The notes beneath the pieces are model-generated. The model searched no databases. It was not told where the DNA came from and worked only from the letters and a program-made list of their open reading frames with translations. Shown here in pieces: positions 15,912-24,724 of a DNA stretch of 64,000 nucleotides. The stretch spans positions 1 to 64,000 of the forward strand of contig CAZSXT010000015.1 of assembly GCA_964611435.1 (NCBI GenBank), in the 5' to 3' direction. The stretch comes from JAYPHU01 sp964611435. Its GTDB lineage: Bacteria; Pseudomonadota; Alphaproteobacteria; Rhodospirillales; UBA2165. The position numbers and the translations under genes are program-made. The number at the start of each line of letters is the position of its first letter. The stretch's first letter is position 1.

Positions 15912-17162
15912 ATGACCGACATGCCCCTCACCGACGACCGCGCTCTCCATAAGCGCGAGAATTTCGCCACCTATCTGGTGTCGGTGCCGCATTTTTTCAG
16001 CCATTTTTACTTGCTGACCCTGTACCCGATGTTCCCGGTCATCAAGGATGATCTGAACGTCAGCTTTACGGAGCTCGGCCTCGTCATCACGCTCTATGCG
16101 CTGGGCTCGGCCTCCGGGCAGTATCCGGCCGGCATTCTGTCAGACAAGATAGGGCCACGCTGGGTGTTGATCTCCGGGGTCGGCACGATGTCGAGTTGTT
16201 TTTTCCTGATGGGATTTGCGACCGAGTATTGGCACCTGCTGGTCCTGGCTGTGATTGGCGGCCTCGGCGACTCGGTCGTCCATCCGGCCAACTTCACGGT
16301 GATCACGGCGCAGGTGAGAGCCAAACGGCTGGGCTGGGCCTATTCGATCCATGCCTTTGCCGGCTTCTTCGGCTTTGCTGTCGCGCCGCCGATCATCGAT
16401 ATGCTGCGGATCGCGACAGACTGGCACATAGCGCTGCATGTTGCCGGCGCGGCGGGGTTGATCACGACGGTGGCGTTGTTCCTCAACAAACATTGGCTGA
16501 TCGCGGAAACCGTGGAGCCCAATGCGGATGGCTCCGCGGCAAAACCGGTCGGCATGTTTACCCTGCTGAAGTCGGGACCGATCCTGTTGCTGTTGATGTT
16601 CTATATCTCCATGGCGCTGGCCGGGCAGGGGATTCAGGGTTTCTCGCCGTCCGCCTTGCCGGTGCTCTATGACATTACCTTGTCGGAAGCCAACCGGACG
16701 CTGTTTGTTTACTTGCTCGGCATTTCATTGGGCGTGCTGGCGGGCGGCTGGGTCGCCGACAAGTTCGGCCGGTTTGATCTAATCGCCACAGTGGGATATT
16801 TCACCGCCGCGATCCTGATCGTCGTCATCGCCTTCGCCTGGCTGCCGGTTGTGCTGATGGTGATCGCGTTCTTCATCGCCGGTTTCATGATGGGGATCGT
16901 GTTCCCGTCCCGCGATCTGATGGTGCGCGAGGTCGCCCCGAAAGGCGCCGCCGGCAAGGCCTTTGGTTTCGTGAACGCCGGCTTCGGCTATGGCGGGATG
17001 ATCGGGCCGTTGTTGTTCGGCGCGATCATGGATGCCGGCAACGTCCAGGCGGTCTATTTCACTTCAGCCGGGGTGATCCTGATCATTATCGCCAGCGCCA
17101 TCGGCTCGACCTTCCTGGCGCGCCGCCAAAGCCCGGTTGAGGCGCCCGCGCCGGCGGAATAA
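15912..17162 (+). CDS. MFS transporter
   Basis: The 416-residue protein has about twelve hydrophobic segments and the MFS motif A-like loop after helix 2 (SGQYPAGILSDKIGPRWVL) and again after helix 8 (AGGWVADKFGRFDLI). No substrate can be inferred; the fold resembles the general sugar/organic-acid or drug branch of the superfamily. It sits in the inner membrane. Its end is 3 bp from the convergent glyoxalase II gene. About 170 bp without genes separate it from the upstream pseudogene. Confidence 0.85.
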   Translation: MTDMPLTDDRALHKRENFATYLVSVPHFFSHFYLLTLYPMFPVIKDDLNVSFTELGLVITLYALGSASGQYPAGILSDKIGPRWVLISGVGTMSSCFFLMGFATEYWHLLVLAVIGGLGDSVVHPANFTVITAQVRAKRLGWAYSIHAFAGFFGFAVAPPIIDMLRIATDWHIALHVAGAAGLITTVALFLNKHWLIAETVEPNADGSAAKPVGMFTLLKSGPILLLLMFYISMALAGQGIQGFSPSALPVLYDITLSEANRTLFVYLLGISLGVLAGGWVADKFGRFDLIATVGYFTAAILIVVIAFAWLPVVLMVIAFFIAGFMMGIVFPSRDLMVREVAPKGAAGKAFGFVNAGFGYGGMIGPLLFGAIMDAGNVQAVYFTSAGVILIIIASAIGSTFLARRQSPVEAPAPAE

Positions 17163-17165
17163 CGT

Positions 17166-17957
17166 CTACCAGTCGTTCCGTAGTTCACGCAGTTTTAGGA
17201 AGATCGTCTTTTCGTCCAGCTCGACCGGCAGGTCGGGGAAGGCTTCCCGCAACTTCTCGATCACGCTGGGGCTGTGCAGCCGGAAGAACGTGTTGATCTC
17301 TTTCTCCAGGCCCAAGGTGGTGACCATGGCGTCGTGGGTGTCCTGGCCTTCGACCTCGGCTTTTAGGGATTTGGCGCGCTCGTTATCCGGCTCCCGGTCC
17401 AGGGTGAAATTCAAATTGTTTTCTATGTAATCATGGCCGGGATAGATGAGCGTCTCGTCCGGCAACTTGGCAAGCTGGCCGACAAACGTGCTGTAGAGCG
17501 AGTCCGGATGGCCACCGCCTTTGCAGTGACCCGCGCCCGCGTTGAACATGGTGTCGCCGGCGAACAGCGCAGGGGTGTCGGTCCGGGACAGCAGGCACAC
17601 ATGGCTCATGGTGTGGCCGGGTGTGTCCAAGGCTTCCAGCTCTACGGTCTGGCCGACCTTGATCACGTCGCCGGCCTTTAGGCCTACATCCATGTCGGGG
17701 ATTTGATCCGATGCGCCGGCATGCGCCAGGACCTTCGCGCCGGTGGCGTCCACGACGCCCTGATTGCCGCCGATATGATCGTGGTGATGGTGGGTGTTGA
17801 GCACCTGGGTGATGGTCCAGCCCTTGTCCTTGGCGGTGGCCAGGCACCGGTTGTAATCCAGCGGGTCGATGGCCAGGGCCTCGCCGGTTTCCGGGCAGGC
17901 GATTAGGTAATTGAAATTGCGGTAGTCGTTCTCGGTCCAGATTTGTTCAACAAGCAC
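17166..17957 (-). CDS. gloB: Hydroxyacylglutathione hydrolase (glyoxalase II)
   Basis: The 263-residue metallo-beta-lactamase fold enzyme hydrolyses S-lactoylglutathione to lactate and glutathione in methylglyoxal detoxification. It shows the metal-binding THHHHDHIGG at about residues 56-65, the DTPGHTMSHVC His, the FAGDTMFNAGAGHCKGG Asp, and the YPGHDYIENNL segment with the last His. The C-terminal HxGH helical domain ends in the glutathione-binding PSVIEKLREAFPDLP. The length is normal. It is a single gene, convergent with the MFS gene and 75 bp downstream of nfeD on the strand shared with nfeD and the stomatin gene. Confidence 0.93.
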   Translation of the reverse strand: MLVEQIWTENDYRNFNYLIACPETGEALAIDPLDYNRCLATAKDKGWTITQVLNTHHHHDHIGGNQGVVDATGAKVLAHAGASDQIPDMDVGLKAGDVIKVGQTVELEALDTPGHTMSHVCLLSRTDTPALFAGDTMFNAGAGHCKGGGHPDSLYSTFVGQLAKLPDETLIYPGHDYIENNLNFTLDREPDNERAKSLKAEVEGQDTHDAMVTTLGLEKEINTFFRLHSPSVIEKLREAFPDLPVELDEKTIFLKLRELRNDW

Positions 17958-18032
17958 GCGTTAGTCCTCCGTTTGGCTTTGCGGCCATCTTAGAGGACCA
18001 GGGACGCGGCGTCATCCTCGCCGTTGGCGTGC

Positions 18033-18485
18033 CTAGTCGGCTTGGTGCTTTTCCACCACCAACGTAGCGCCATCCATCCCGATGACTTTTACCCGCGTGC
18101 CTTTGGGCATGTCTTGGCCATGGACCCGCCAGTTCGTGTCATCGATGACCAGCTTGCCGATCCCGTCGCGGATGGATTCTTCCAGCGTATAGGTTTGTCC
18201 AATATAGCCGGCGCCCCGTTGATTGAGGTTGGGGTGGTCGCTGGGCCCCGGTTTTCCGGCGATGAACTTGCGCCCGATGTAGATGGAAATGGCGGACAGG
18301 GCGGCGAAGATGACAATCTGAAATTCCCATCCCGTCCCGGGCATCAGGAAAAGCAGACCGCCGGTCAGCAGGGCGGCGATGCCGATCCACAGAAACACCG
18401 CGCCGGGGGCCAAAATCTCCAGCGCCATGACCGCGACACCGAAGATCAGCCAATGCCAGAATACGACTTCGTTTAAGAATTCCAT
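18033..18485 (-). CDS. NfeD family membrane protein (short form)
   Basis: The 150-residue protein has four hydrophobic segments in its first 80 residues (HWLIFGVAVMALEILAPGAVFLWIG is typical) and a C-terminal OB-fold (GQTYTLEESIRDGIGKLVIDDTNWRV). It is the short NfeD class without the ClpP-like protease domain. NfeD proteins are almost always paired with SPFH/stomatin proteins and are thought to influence membrane microdomains or membrane protein quality. Here it follows the stomatin gene by 15 bp, so they form an operon. Confidence 0.9.
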   Translation of the reverse strand: MEFLNEVVFWHWLIFGVAVMALEILAPGAVFLWIGIAALLTGGLLFLMPGTGWEFQIVIFAALSAISIYIGRKFIAGKPGPSDHPNLNQRGAGYIGQTYTLEESIRDGIGKLVIDDTNWRVHGQDMPKGTRVKVIGMDGATLVVEKHQAD

Positions 18486-18500
18486 ATCGCCGTTCCTCGT

Positions 18501-19478
18501 TTAGTCGCTCGTGGGCACGCTGCCCCGGCCGGAGGGGCGGAAACCGCCTCCCGATCCGCCACCGTCGCCGAAACTGTCCTTGGCGATCTCGGCGATGCCG
18601 CCCAGGGCGCCCAACAGGCTGCCGGCTTCCAGGGGCATCATGATGACTTTCTGGTTGGGCGCGGAGGCGACTTTTGCCAAGGCGTCCGTATACTTGAGCG
18701 CGACGAAGTAATTGACCGCGTGGACGTTCCCCTCGGCAATAGATTTGGACACCATCTCGGTCGCCTTGGCCTCGGCTTCGGCGGCGCGTTCCCGCGCTTC
18801 GGCGTCCCGGAAGGCCGCTTCCCGCCGGCCTTCGGCTTCCAGGATGGCGCTCTGCTTCTCACCTTCGGCGCGCAGAATTTCGGACTGACGATGGCCCTCG
18901 GCCTCCAGAATGTTGGCGCGCTTGTCCCGCTCGGCCTTCATCTGGCGGGCCATGGCGTCGACCAGATCACGCGGCGGTCCGATATCCTTGATTTCCACGC
19001 GGGTCACCTTGATGCCCCAAGGGTTGGTCGCCGCATCGATCACGCCCAAGAGTCGGGTGTTGATGGCGTCACGCTGAGACAGAAGCTCATCCAAATCCAT
19101 TGAACCCATCACGGTTCTGAGGTTGGTCATGCTGAGGTTCAAGATGGCGTTATAGAGATCAGTGACCTCGTAAGCCGCTTTCGGCGCATCCAGCACCTGG
19201 AAGAACACCACGCCGTCGACCGCGACCATGGCGTTGTCCTTGGTGATGACTTCTTGTGTGGGGACATCCAAGACCTGTTCCATCATGTTCATGCGCCGGC
19301 CGATCTTATCAATAATCGGCACGATGATATGAAGCCCGGGTGATAGCGTACGGGCGTACCGGCCAAACCGTTCCAGTGTGTAATTCATGCCCTGGGGCAC
19401 CGTCTTGATGGCCATCAGGGCAAACAGCAAGGCAAAGACGAAAATGACGATGGCGAAGATGGAAAACTCGGTAATCAT
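18501..19478 (-). CDS. SPFH/stomatin-like membrane protein (QmcA family)
   Basis: The 325-residue protein has an N-terminal membrane segment (residues 5-25), an SPFH/band 7 domain (ERFGRYARTLSPGLHIIVPIIDKI, VAVDGVVFFQVLDAPKAAYEV), a charged coiled coil (about 185-245, with REAAFRDAEARERAAEAEAKA), and a glycine-rich tail GDGGGSGGGFRPSGRG. It assembles as large oligomers at the inner membrane and is linked to FtsH-type proteolysis and lipid domain organisation in E. coli QmcA. It is co-transcribed with the downstream nfeD gene. Confidence 0.92.
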   Translation of the reverse strand: MITEFSIFAIVIFVFALLFALMAIKTVPQGMNYTLERFGRYARTLSPGLHIIVPIIDKIGRRMNMMEQVLDVPTQEVITKDNAMVAVDGVVFFQVLDAPKAAYEVTDLYNAILNLSMTNLRTVMGSMDLDELLSQRDAINTRLLGVIDAATNPWGIKVTRVEIKDIGPPRDLVDAMARQMKAERDKRANILEAEGHRQSEILRAEGEKQSAILEAEGRREAAFRDAEARERAAEAEAKATEMVSKSIAEGNVHAVNYFVALKYTDALAKVASAPNQKVIMMPLEAGSLLGALGGIAEIAKDSFGDGGGSGGGFRPSGRGSVPTSD

Positions 19479-19637
19479 GGCGGTCTCCTACGCTGAGCCT
19501 AATTCTGGTTAAACTTTATTGTCCCTGAGTATGTAGTTTGTCTCGTACACTCAACTATCAGTATAACACCTTACATGGTTTGACCGGCCTTGAATACAGG
19601 TGTTGACAGGCGCGTTAAATTGCGACAACCCTTTGAT

Positions 19638-20267
19638 ATGATTGAAAAAATAGACAGGAAGACATTCAAGGCGGCGGTTGAGGAATTGGCCGCTAAAGAT
19701 CCCGATGTCTCCCGTTTGTATGAAGAGCATGGCCTGCCGGGCCTGCGGTCGCGGAAGACTGGTTTTGGCTCGCTGCTCAAGACAATTTGTGGCCAGCAAG
19801 TTTCGACGTCTGCGGCCCGCGCCATCACCGGAAGGCTTGATGCCATCGCCGATCCGATGACGCCGGAGATATTCTTGAGCTTGTCTGATGCGGAGCTTCG
19901 GGCCGTTGGCCTGAGCGGCCAAAAAGCCGGGTACGGGCGGGGCATCGCTCAGGCAATCGTGGATGGGGAATTCAGTTTTCGCCGGGTTGCCCGCATGAGC
20001 GACGAAGACGCGATCGCCGAGATGGTAAAGCTGAAAGGCGTCGGACGCTGGACCGCAGAGGTCTATCTGTTATTTGCACTGCGCCGGCCCGACTTGTGGC
20101 CGGTGGACGATCTGGGAATCGTCAAAGGCGTGATGGGTGTGAAGGGCCTCCGTAAACGGCCCTCCCGGGAGAAGATGCTCGAAATCGGGGAGGCGTGGCG
20201 ACCGTGGCGTAGCGCCGCCGCCCGTATGATGTGGCACTACACCAACGCCACACGGCAAAATCGTTAG
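19638..20267 (+). CDS. DNA-3-methyladenine glycosylase II-like (AlkA family, HhH-GPD)
   Basis: The roughly 209-residue base-excision repair enzyme has a helix-hairpin-helix motif LKGVGRWTAEVYLLFALRRPD followed by the Gly/Pro-Asp loop LWPVDDLGI, where the Asp is catalytic. FGSLLKTICGQQVSTSAARAI is the family's conserved N-terminal helix. It lacks the AlkA N-terminal domain, so it is the short form seen in alphaproteobacteria. The start ATG at 19638 is chosen because the upstream extension to a TTG at 19590 looks like leader sequence; no clear ribosome binding site is seen for either. It is divergent from the stomatin operon. Confidence 0.85.
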   Translation: MIEKIDRKTFKAAVEELAAKDPDVSRLYEEHGLPGLRSRKTGFGSLLKTICGQQVSTSAARAITGRLDAIADPMTPEIFLSLSDAELRAVGLSGQKAGYGRGIAQAIVDGEFSFRRVARMSDEDAIAEMVKLKGVGRWTAEVYLLFALRRPDLWPVDDLGIVKGVMGVKGLRKRPSREKMLEIGEAWRPWRSAAARMMWHYTNATRQNR

Positions 20268-20329
20268 TCCGCATTTATGTCTAGCTATTGGTTGGCTCGT
20301 CCAGGCGGAACAGAACGTCGCACGGGGCC

Positions 20330-20965
20330 CTAGTTAGCGCCTGCTTTGAGGGCGCGATACCGGTCCATCATGCTCTGACGGGTGAAGGGTTGGAAACGCA
20401 TCTGAGCCGCCTGTTTCGCTTCGTTCAGAATGTCCCCTGAAAGCATGGCCAGCAGACCATCTAATTTAGTGCCAAGTCGCCGGTCCAGCCGGGCCGCGAG
20501 GCCGAAATACCGGGCTGCGGTGACGGGATCGGCTGGTCCGCAATGATGAGAGGTGTAAAATTCCCCACCGTGGGCGGCCGCGGTCAGGTTTCCTGCGCGA
20601 GCGCCCCATTCCAGGACTTTCTTGAATTCCTCGCAAGCTTTGGGGGAATACTCCGCCAATCTGGCGGCTAACCGATATTCCATAATCGCGCCGTCCAAGA
20701 AACCAAGTTCAGCGGCTTGGCGATAACTGGCTAAGGCGGTTTCCGCTCGCTGCTGGCCCAAAAGCCTTGTTTCTTCGGCTTTACCGTTCAGATAGGCGGC
20801 GAACCCGTCGCCGGCATTGGCATTGTCGATCAGCGCGGCGTGCGCAGCCATATAGTCCCCGGCAAGAAACAGGTGGTAACCCTTTTCGCCGGCGCGAATG
20901 GAGACGGCGGCGATAAGCAATACGGCTGCGACTACGGAAATTGAAACGGATGTCTTAGTCGGCAT
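20330..20965 (-). CDS. Exported or membrane-anchored Sel1/TPR-like protein of unknown function
   Basis: The 211-residue protein has an N-terminal hydrophobic segment (residues 7-25, VSISVVAAVLLIAAVSI) that could be a signal anchor, followed by Sel1-like helical repeats: ALASYRQAAELGFLDGAIMEYRLA, CEEFKKVLEWGARAGNLTAAA, and AARYFGLAARLDRRLG. Cysteines occur at CEEF and HHCGP. Such proteins commonly act as periplasmic scaffolds. It stands alone between the glycosylase (convergent) and the aldolase (divergent). I do not recognise a named family. Confidence 0.65.
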   Translation of the reverse strand: MPTKTSVSISVVAAVLLIAAVSIRAGEKGYHLFLAGDYMAAHAALIDNANAGDGFAAYLNGKAEETRLLGQQRAETALASYRQAAELGFLDGAIMEYRLAARLAEYSPKACEEFKKVLEWGARAGNLTAAAHGGEFYTSHHCGPADPVTAARYFGLAARLDRRLGTKLDGLLAMLSGDILNEAKQAAQMRFQPFTRQSMMDRYRALKAGAN

Positions 20966-21036
20966 GACGGCAGGTTACGTAGCTTCGGATTCCCTGTAAA
21001 GTACGGTTCGAATGAAGCTGGACCAACGAACCGAAA

Positions 21037-22077
21037 ATGAACAACTCATTTATTGAACTTTACAGTGATACTAAGACCCGGCCATCCGCTGGGATGTTGG
21101 CCGCCATGACGGCTGCGGAGACCGGAGACGAACAAGCCGGCGAGGACCCAACAACAAATCGGCTGTGTGGGATGGTGGCGGAGTTGTTGGGAAAAGAGGC
21201 GGCAGTGTTTCTACCGTCAGGAACCATGTGTAATCAAATCGCTTTGGCGGTCCATTGCCGGTCCGGTGACGAAATCATTGCCGATGAAACGGCGCACATC
21301 ATTAACTTCGAAGTCGGTGGTGCGGCCTCCATAGCCGGGGCCATGATCAGGCCGGCGCCGGGCGCGCACGGGATTTTCTCTGCCGAGCAGGTGGCGAACG
21401 CGATACGGCCTGATGTTCGGCACATGCCCAAATCGCGGCTGGTGTCGGTGGAACAAACCTCTAACCTGGGCGGCGGCACTGTGTGGCCGCTGGAAACGTT
21501 GGGGCAAGTTTCAACCGTAGCGAAGGATGCGGGGCTGCTGGTTCATATGGACGGCGCGAGACTGATGAATGCGGTCGTGGCGTCAGGCGTGGCAGCTGCT
21601 GATTATGCCGCTCTCACCGATACGTTGTGGATTGATCTCTCCAAAGGATTGGGCTGTCCCATTGGGGGCGTGTTGGCGGGCTCCAAAGCGTTTATCGAGG
21701 AGGCCTGGTTCTGGAAGCAGCGGCTCGGCGGGTCAATGCGGCAATCGGGGGTAATCGCCGCCGCCGGCATTTATGCGCTGGATCACAACGTGGATCGTCT
21801 TGCCGAGGATCACGAAAATGCGCGGGTGTTGGCGGAGGTGCTACATGGCGTGGACGGTGTTTCCGTACCGTTGGAGACCGTGCAAACCAATATTGTCATT
21901 GTTGATGTTTCGAACATCGGCAAATCTGCACCGGAGATTTCCGCGGAACTCCTGGCCAAAGGAGTTCGCATGGGCGCCTTGGATAAGCAACGATTACGCG
22001 CGGTGACCCATTTGGATGTCAGCCGGGAGGGCGTCGAACGCGCCGGTGAGATTTTTGCCGAAGTCTGCGCTGGCTGA
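21037..22077 (+). CDS. ltaE: Low-specificity L-threonine aldolase family (PLP) enzyme
   Basis: The 346-residue fold-type I PLP enzyme cleaves threonine or allo-threonine to glycine and acetaldehyde, or acts on related beta-hydroxy amino acids. Motifs: SDTKTRPSAGMLAAM and EDPTTNRLCGMVAELLGKEAAVFLPSGTMCNQIA at the N terminus, HMDGARLMNA with the PLP-ring Asp, and WIDLSKGLGCPIGGVLAG with the Schiff-base Lys. The length is normal. Its stop directly abuts the end of the convergent ATP-grasp gene. It may be an independent glycine or threonine metabolism gene; a link to the neighbouring radical SAM pair cannot be shown. Confidence 0.88.
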   Translation: MNNSFIELYSDTKTRPSAGMLAAMTAAETGDEQAGEDPTTNRLCGMVAELLGKEAAVFLPSGTMCNQIALAVHCRSGDEIIADETAHIINFEVGGAASIAGAMIRPAPGAHGIFSAEQVANAIRPDVRHMPKSRLVSVEQTSNLGGGTVWPLETLGQVSTVAKDAGLLVHMDGARLMNAVVASGVAAADYAALTDTLWIDLSKGLGCPIGGVLAGSKAFIEEAWFWKQRLGGSMRQSGVIAAAGIYALDHNVDRLAEDHENARVLAEVLHGVDGVSVPLETVQTNIVIVDVSNIGKSAPEISAELLAKGVRMGALDKQRLRAVTHLDVSREGVERAGEIFAEVCAG

Positions 22078-23325
22078 TCAGCTGATTTCAAAAGTGAGTT
22101 TGCCGTGTGCGTCCCGCAATGATGCCTCTACCTCATCGGGGGCATTACCCTTGGCAAAGATAAAACCGAGATATTCGTTGCCTTCGGGCAGCGCGGTGAC
22201 GGACTGTCCGACCTTTTTGGATATCTCCAGGCCGGTTATGCCTGTCACGTTGCGGGCCTCGATCTCGCCGCTCACAGATATTAACGTGCCGGAGTGTGGG
22301 ATTGGAATCATCATGACCCCGGAGGCCTGGATCTCCCGGTCCGGTGGTGGTGTGGTTACGCCGAGGGCATGATCCAAAATGATATCTTCCAGACTCAGGC
22401 CATCGCCGAACGACAGGCTTCGGCTGCACAACCCTCCGATGGATCGCGCGGCCACCTCGATCACCCAAGGGCCCGATTGGTTGCTGCGTCGGTCGGGCGC
22501 TGAAAGGCGCAGTTCAGCGTGAACCGGCCCATCCGTCAGCCCGATGGCCCGGCAGGCGTCTTCTGCTATCCTGGTGAGACGCTCAATGTCCTCTGGCGCG
22601 TGGCGGGACGGGGTGACGTAGATCGTCTCCTCGAAATACGGTCCGTCCAATGGGTCAGGTTTGTCGAAAATCGCCAATGTGGTGAGGTCGCCCTCGGTCA
22701 AGATGCCTTCCAAAGCAATTTCTTCGCCCGGCCAGAAATCTTCGATCAGAATATTTTGTTCAAGGTTTGCGCCCGACAGCATACGCCGAATGCGGCGCGC
22801 CGCGGCAACGAACTGATCCGGATCGTCGGCCCGGATCACGCCTCGGCTGGCCGATAAGTTGATGGGTTTTAAGACGCAAGGATAGGCAATCGTCTTCGCG
22901 ACATTGGCGGCGTCTTCCCCAGAGCGGAACAAGCGCGCCGCGGGGCCCGGCAGCCCAGCGTCGGCAAGTTCTTTTCGAAATGATAGTTTGTTATTTGCCC
23001 GTGAAACAGCCTCTGGGTCATTGTGCGCCAGCCCTAATTCTTTGGAGGCGGCGGCGGCAACCAATGTGGTGGATTCCTCCACGCCGATGACGGCGCTAAG
23101 CGGCGTGTCTTGGTGAAACTTGGCAATGCGGGCAACACTGTCATCTAGGTTGCCAAAGTCCAGGGTCAGCGCACCGTCGCCTTGAATTTCCCGGAACACA
23201 CTGTCCTGATCGGAGCCGATTGTGATCAACACGTCCCGCCGGTGAGCGGCGGCGATAAAGTCCTTGGCCCGGTAGGATGTCGAAGGCAGAAGTAGAAGAA
23301 TACGGGCTGGCGGCTCGGCGGTCAT
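22078..23325 (-). CDS. ATP-grasp domain-containing ligase-like protein
   Basis: The 415-residue protein has a biotin-carboxylase-like N-terminal region (RILLLLPSTSYRAKDFI), a central ATP-grasp fold (YPCVLKPINLSASRGVIRAD, then ILIEDFWPGEEIALEGILTEG with the metal-binding acidic residues, and GPWVIEVAARSIGG), and a C-terminal beta domain. It forms acyl-phosphate intermediates to ligate a carboxylate with an amine, but its substrate is unknown. The ATG at 23325 overlaps the stop of the radical SAM gene by four bases (ATGA), so the two are translationally coupled and very probably act in one pathway. Confidence 0.85.
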   Translation of the reverse strand: MTAEPPARILLLLPSTSYRAKDFIAAAHRRDVLITIGSDQDSVFREIQGDGALTLDFGNLDDSVARIAKFHQDTPLSAVIGVEESTTLVAAAASKELGLAHNDPEAVSRANNKLSFRKELADAGLPGPAARLFRSGEDAANVAKTIAYPCVLKPINLSASRGVIRADDPDQFVAAARRIRRMLSGANLEQNILIEDFWPGEEIALEGILTEGDLTTLAIFDKPDPLDGPYFEETIYVTPSRHAPEDIERLTRIAEDACRAIGLTDGPVHAELRLSAPDRRSNQSGPWVIEVAARSIGGLCSRSLSFGDGLSLEDIILDHALGVTTPPPDREIQASGVMMIPIPHSGTLISVSGEIEARNVTGITGLEISKKVGQSVTALPEGNEYLGFIFAKGNAPDEVEASLRDAHGKLTFEIS

Positions 23326-24695
23326 ACGCGCGCCAATTGCTCCCGGCTCGGTTCCGCACAGCAATACCAGGGCTCGCTCATGCGGGGAACAAACATTTTC
23401 GGCCGTTCCGTCATTAATAGGGCAGGGGCGTCAGTCCCGTCGATCTCGTGGGCGGTCTGCCAAATCTGGGTGAAAATGGCGCTCCGGGAGTCGCCGGCGC
23501 TTTCCCCGTGATCAACAATCCCCTGGATCGTGTTGGCGAGTTCGTCCACCGCCAAATCCGGGTTGGCCCATGTGTAACTTAACGCATCCCGATCAAAAAC
23601 CTCGGGGGTCAACGGGAGGTCTTCCAGTTCCAACAGCCGGGAACCAAGAGGGATCAGCAACCGGATCGCCAGTTGAATGGGCGAGACGTTTTCGATGAGG
23701 TCCAGGTCTCGGATGACCGACAACAGGTCCCGATAACCGTCTAGCGTTGTCCAGGGCGTGAACGGGATAAATGTGGGCGACAGCGTCAGGCCAGAGGCGC
23801 GCACCAAAGACACCGCCTCGATAAACGCCGCCCTGGTATGGCCCTTGTCCAGCAGTGTCAGCGTCCGGTCATCGACAGATTCCACCGCGGTTGTGATGAA
23901 CAAACAGCCAGTTTGCTTAAGCTCGGGCAGGCGATTCCGATGTTTCAGCAAATGCTCGACCTTGATGATGACGTCGTAAGTGAGGTGCGGATGGCGATTT
24001 CGCATTTCACGAACCACCCGTAACCCATGAGACGGGCCATTGAAAAAATCCGGATCGCCAAAGGAGATATGCCGCGCGCCCGCTTCCACTTGTTGATCGA
24101 TATCGGCCAGAACGGTCTCCACCGGTATGGGAAAGAACTTGCCGCCGTAAACCGGCACCACCGGGCAGTGACGGCAGACATGTTTGCAGCCGCGGGTGGC
24201 TTCCGTGTAGCCGGTGACCACATCATTGCCCTCTGATTTCTGCAACCGGGCGTACTTGTCGAGGGCGGGCAAATCCGTGCGGTCCGGAGTTTCTAGCAGA
24301 AGTTTGGACAAGTGAATATCGTTGGCTGGCGGATTACCCGTTTTGGCGAGGCCAAGCAGCTCGTCTTCGATCTCACCGCCAATAAAATGGGCGGTGATGT
24401 CTTCCGTGATGAGTTCCCGCGCCATGGGGGCATAGAGTCCGAAAAACACGTAAGTGGCGTCGCTGTTCAGGGCGACCAATCTGGGCAATAGTTCCAACGA
24501 CAACCGCGTCGCCGTGTGCATAGCGAGATGAATGGCGATGAGGTCCGCACCGGCGACGGCCTCTTCGTTCAGATCATCGACTGCCACGTCGTTGCAGGTG
24601 ACCGGAATGCCTTCGCCGCGCAGTCGCGCTGCCGCAGAGGCCAGCGCAAACGGCTGGTGCCCCAGGTCATAGGTCGAAAGCAGAAGAACCCGCAT
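23322..24695 (-). CDS. CUAEP/CCAEP-tail radical SAM protein with B12-binding-like N-terminal domain
   Basis: The 457-residue protein has an N-terminal Rossmann-like region resembling B12-binding domains (residues 1-115, LLLSTYDLGHQPFALASAAARL). A radical SAM core follows with the CxxxCxxC cluster motif at C170, C174 and C177 (RGCKHVCRHC) and SFGDPDFFNGP. The C terminus carries PWYCCAEP at about residues 443-449; in some relatives the second Cys of this motif is selenocysteine, whereas here it is a TGT codon (23358-23360). The reaction is not established. It overlaps the ATP-grasp gene and lies just after nfu, an iron-sulfur carrier gene on the same strand. Confidence 0.85.
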   Translation of the reverse strand: MRVLLLSTYDLGHQPFALASAAARLRGEGIPVTCNDVAVDDLNEEAVAGADLIAIHLAMHTATRLSLELLPRLVALNSDATYVFFGLYAPMARELITEDITAHFIGGEIEDELLGLAKTGNPPANDIHLSKLLLETPDRTDLPALDKYARLQKSEGNDVVTGYTEATRGCKHVCRHCPVVPVYGGKFFPIPVETVLADIDQQVEAGARHISFGDPDFFNGPSHGLRVVREMRNRHPHLTYDVIIKVEHLLKHRNRLPELKQTGCLFITTAVESVDDRTLTLLDKGHTRAAFIEAVSLVRASGLTLSPTFIPFTPWTTLDGYRDLLSVIRDLDLIENVSPIQLAIRLLIPLGSRLLELEDLPLTPEVFDRDALSYTWANPDLAVDELANTIQGIVDHGESAGDSRSAIFTQIWQTAHEIDGTDAPALLMTERPKMFVPRMSEPWYCCAEPSREQLARV

Positions 24696-24724
24696 GGACG
24701 ATCCGATCTTTTCGGACCAGCGGC

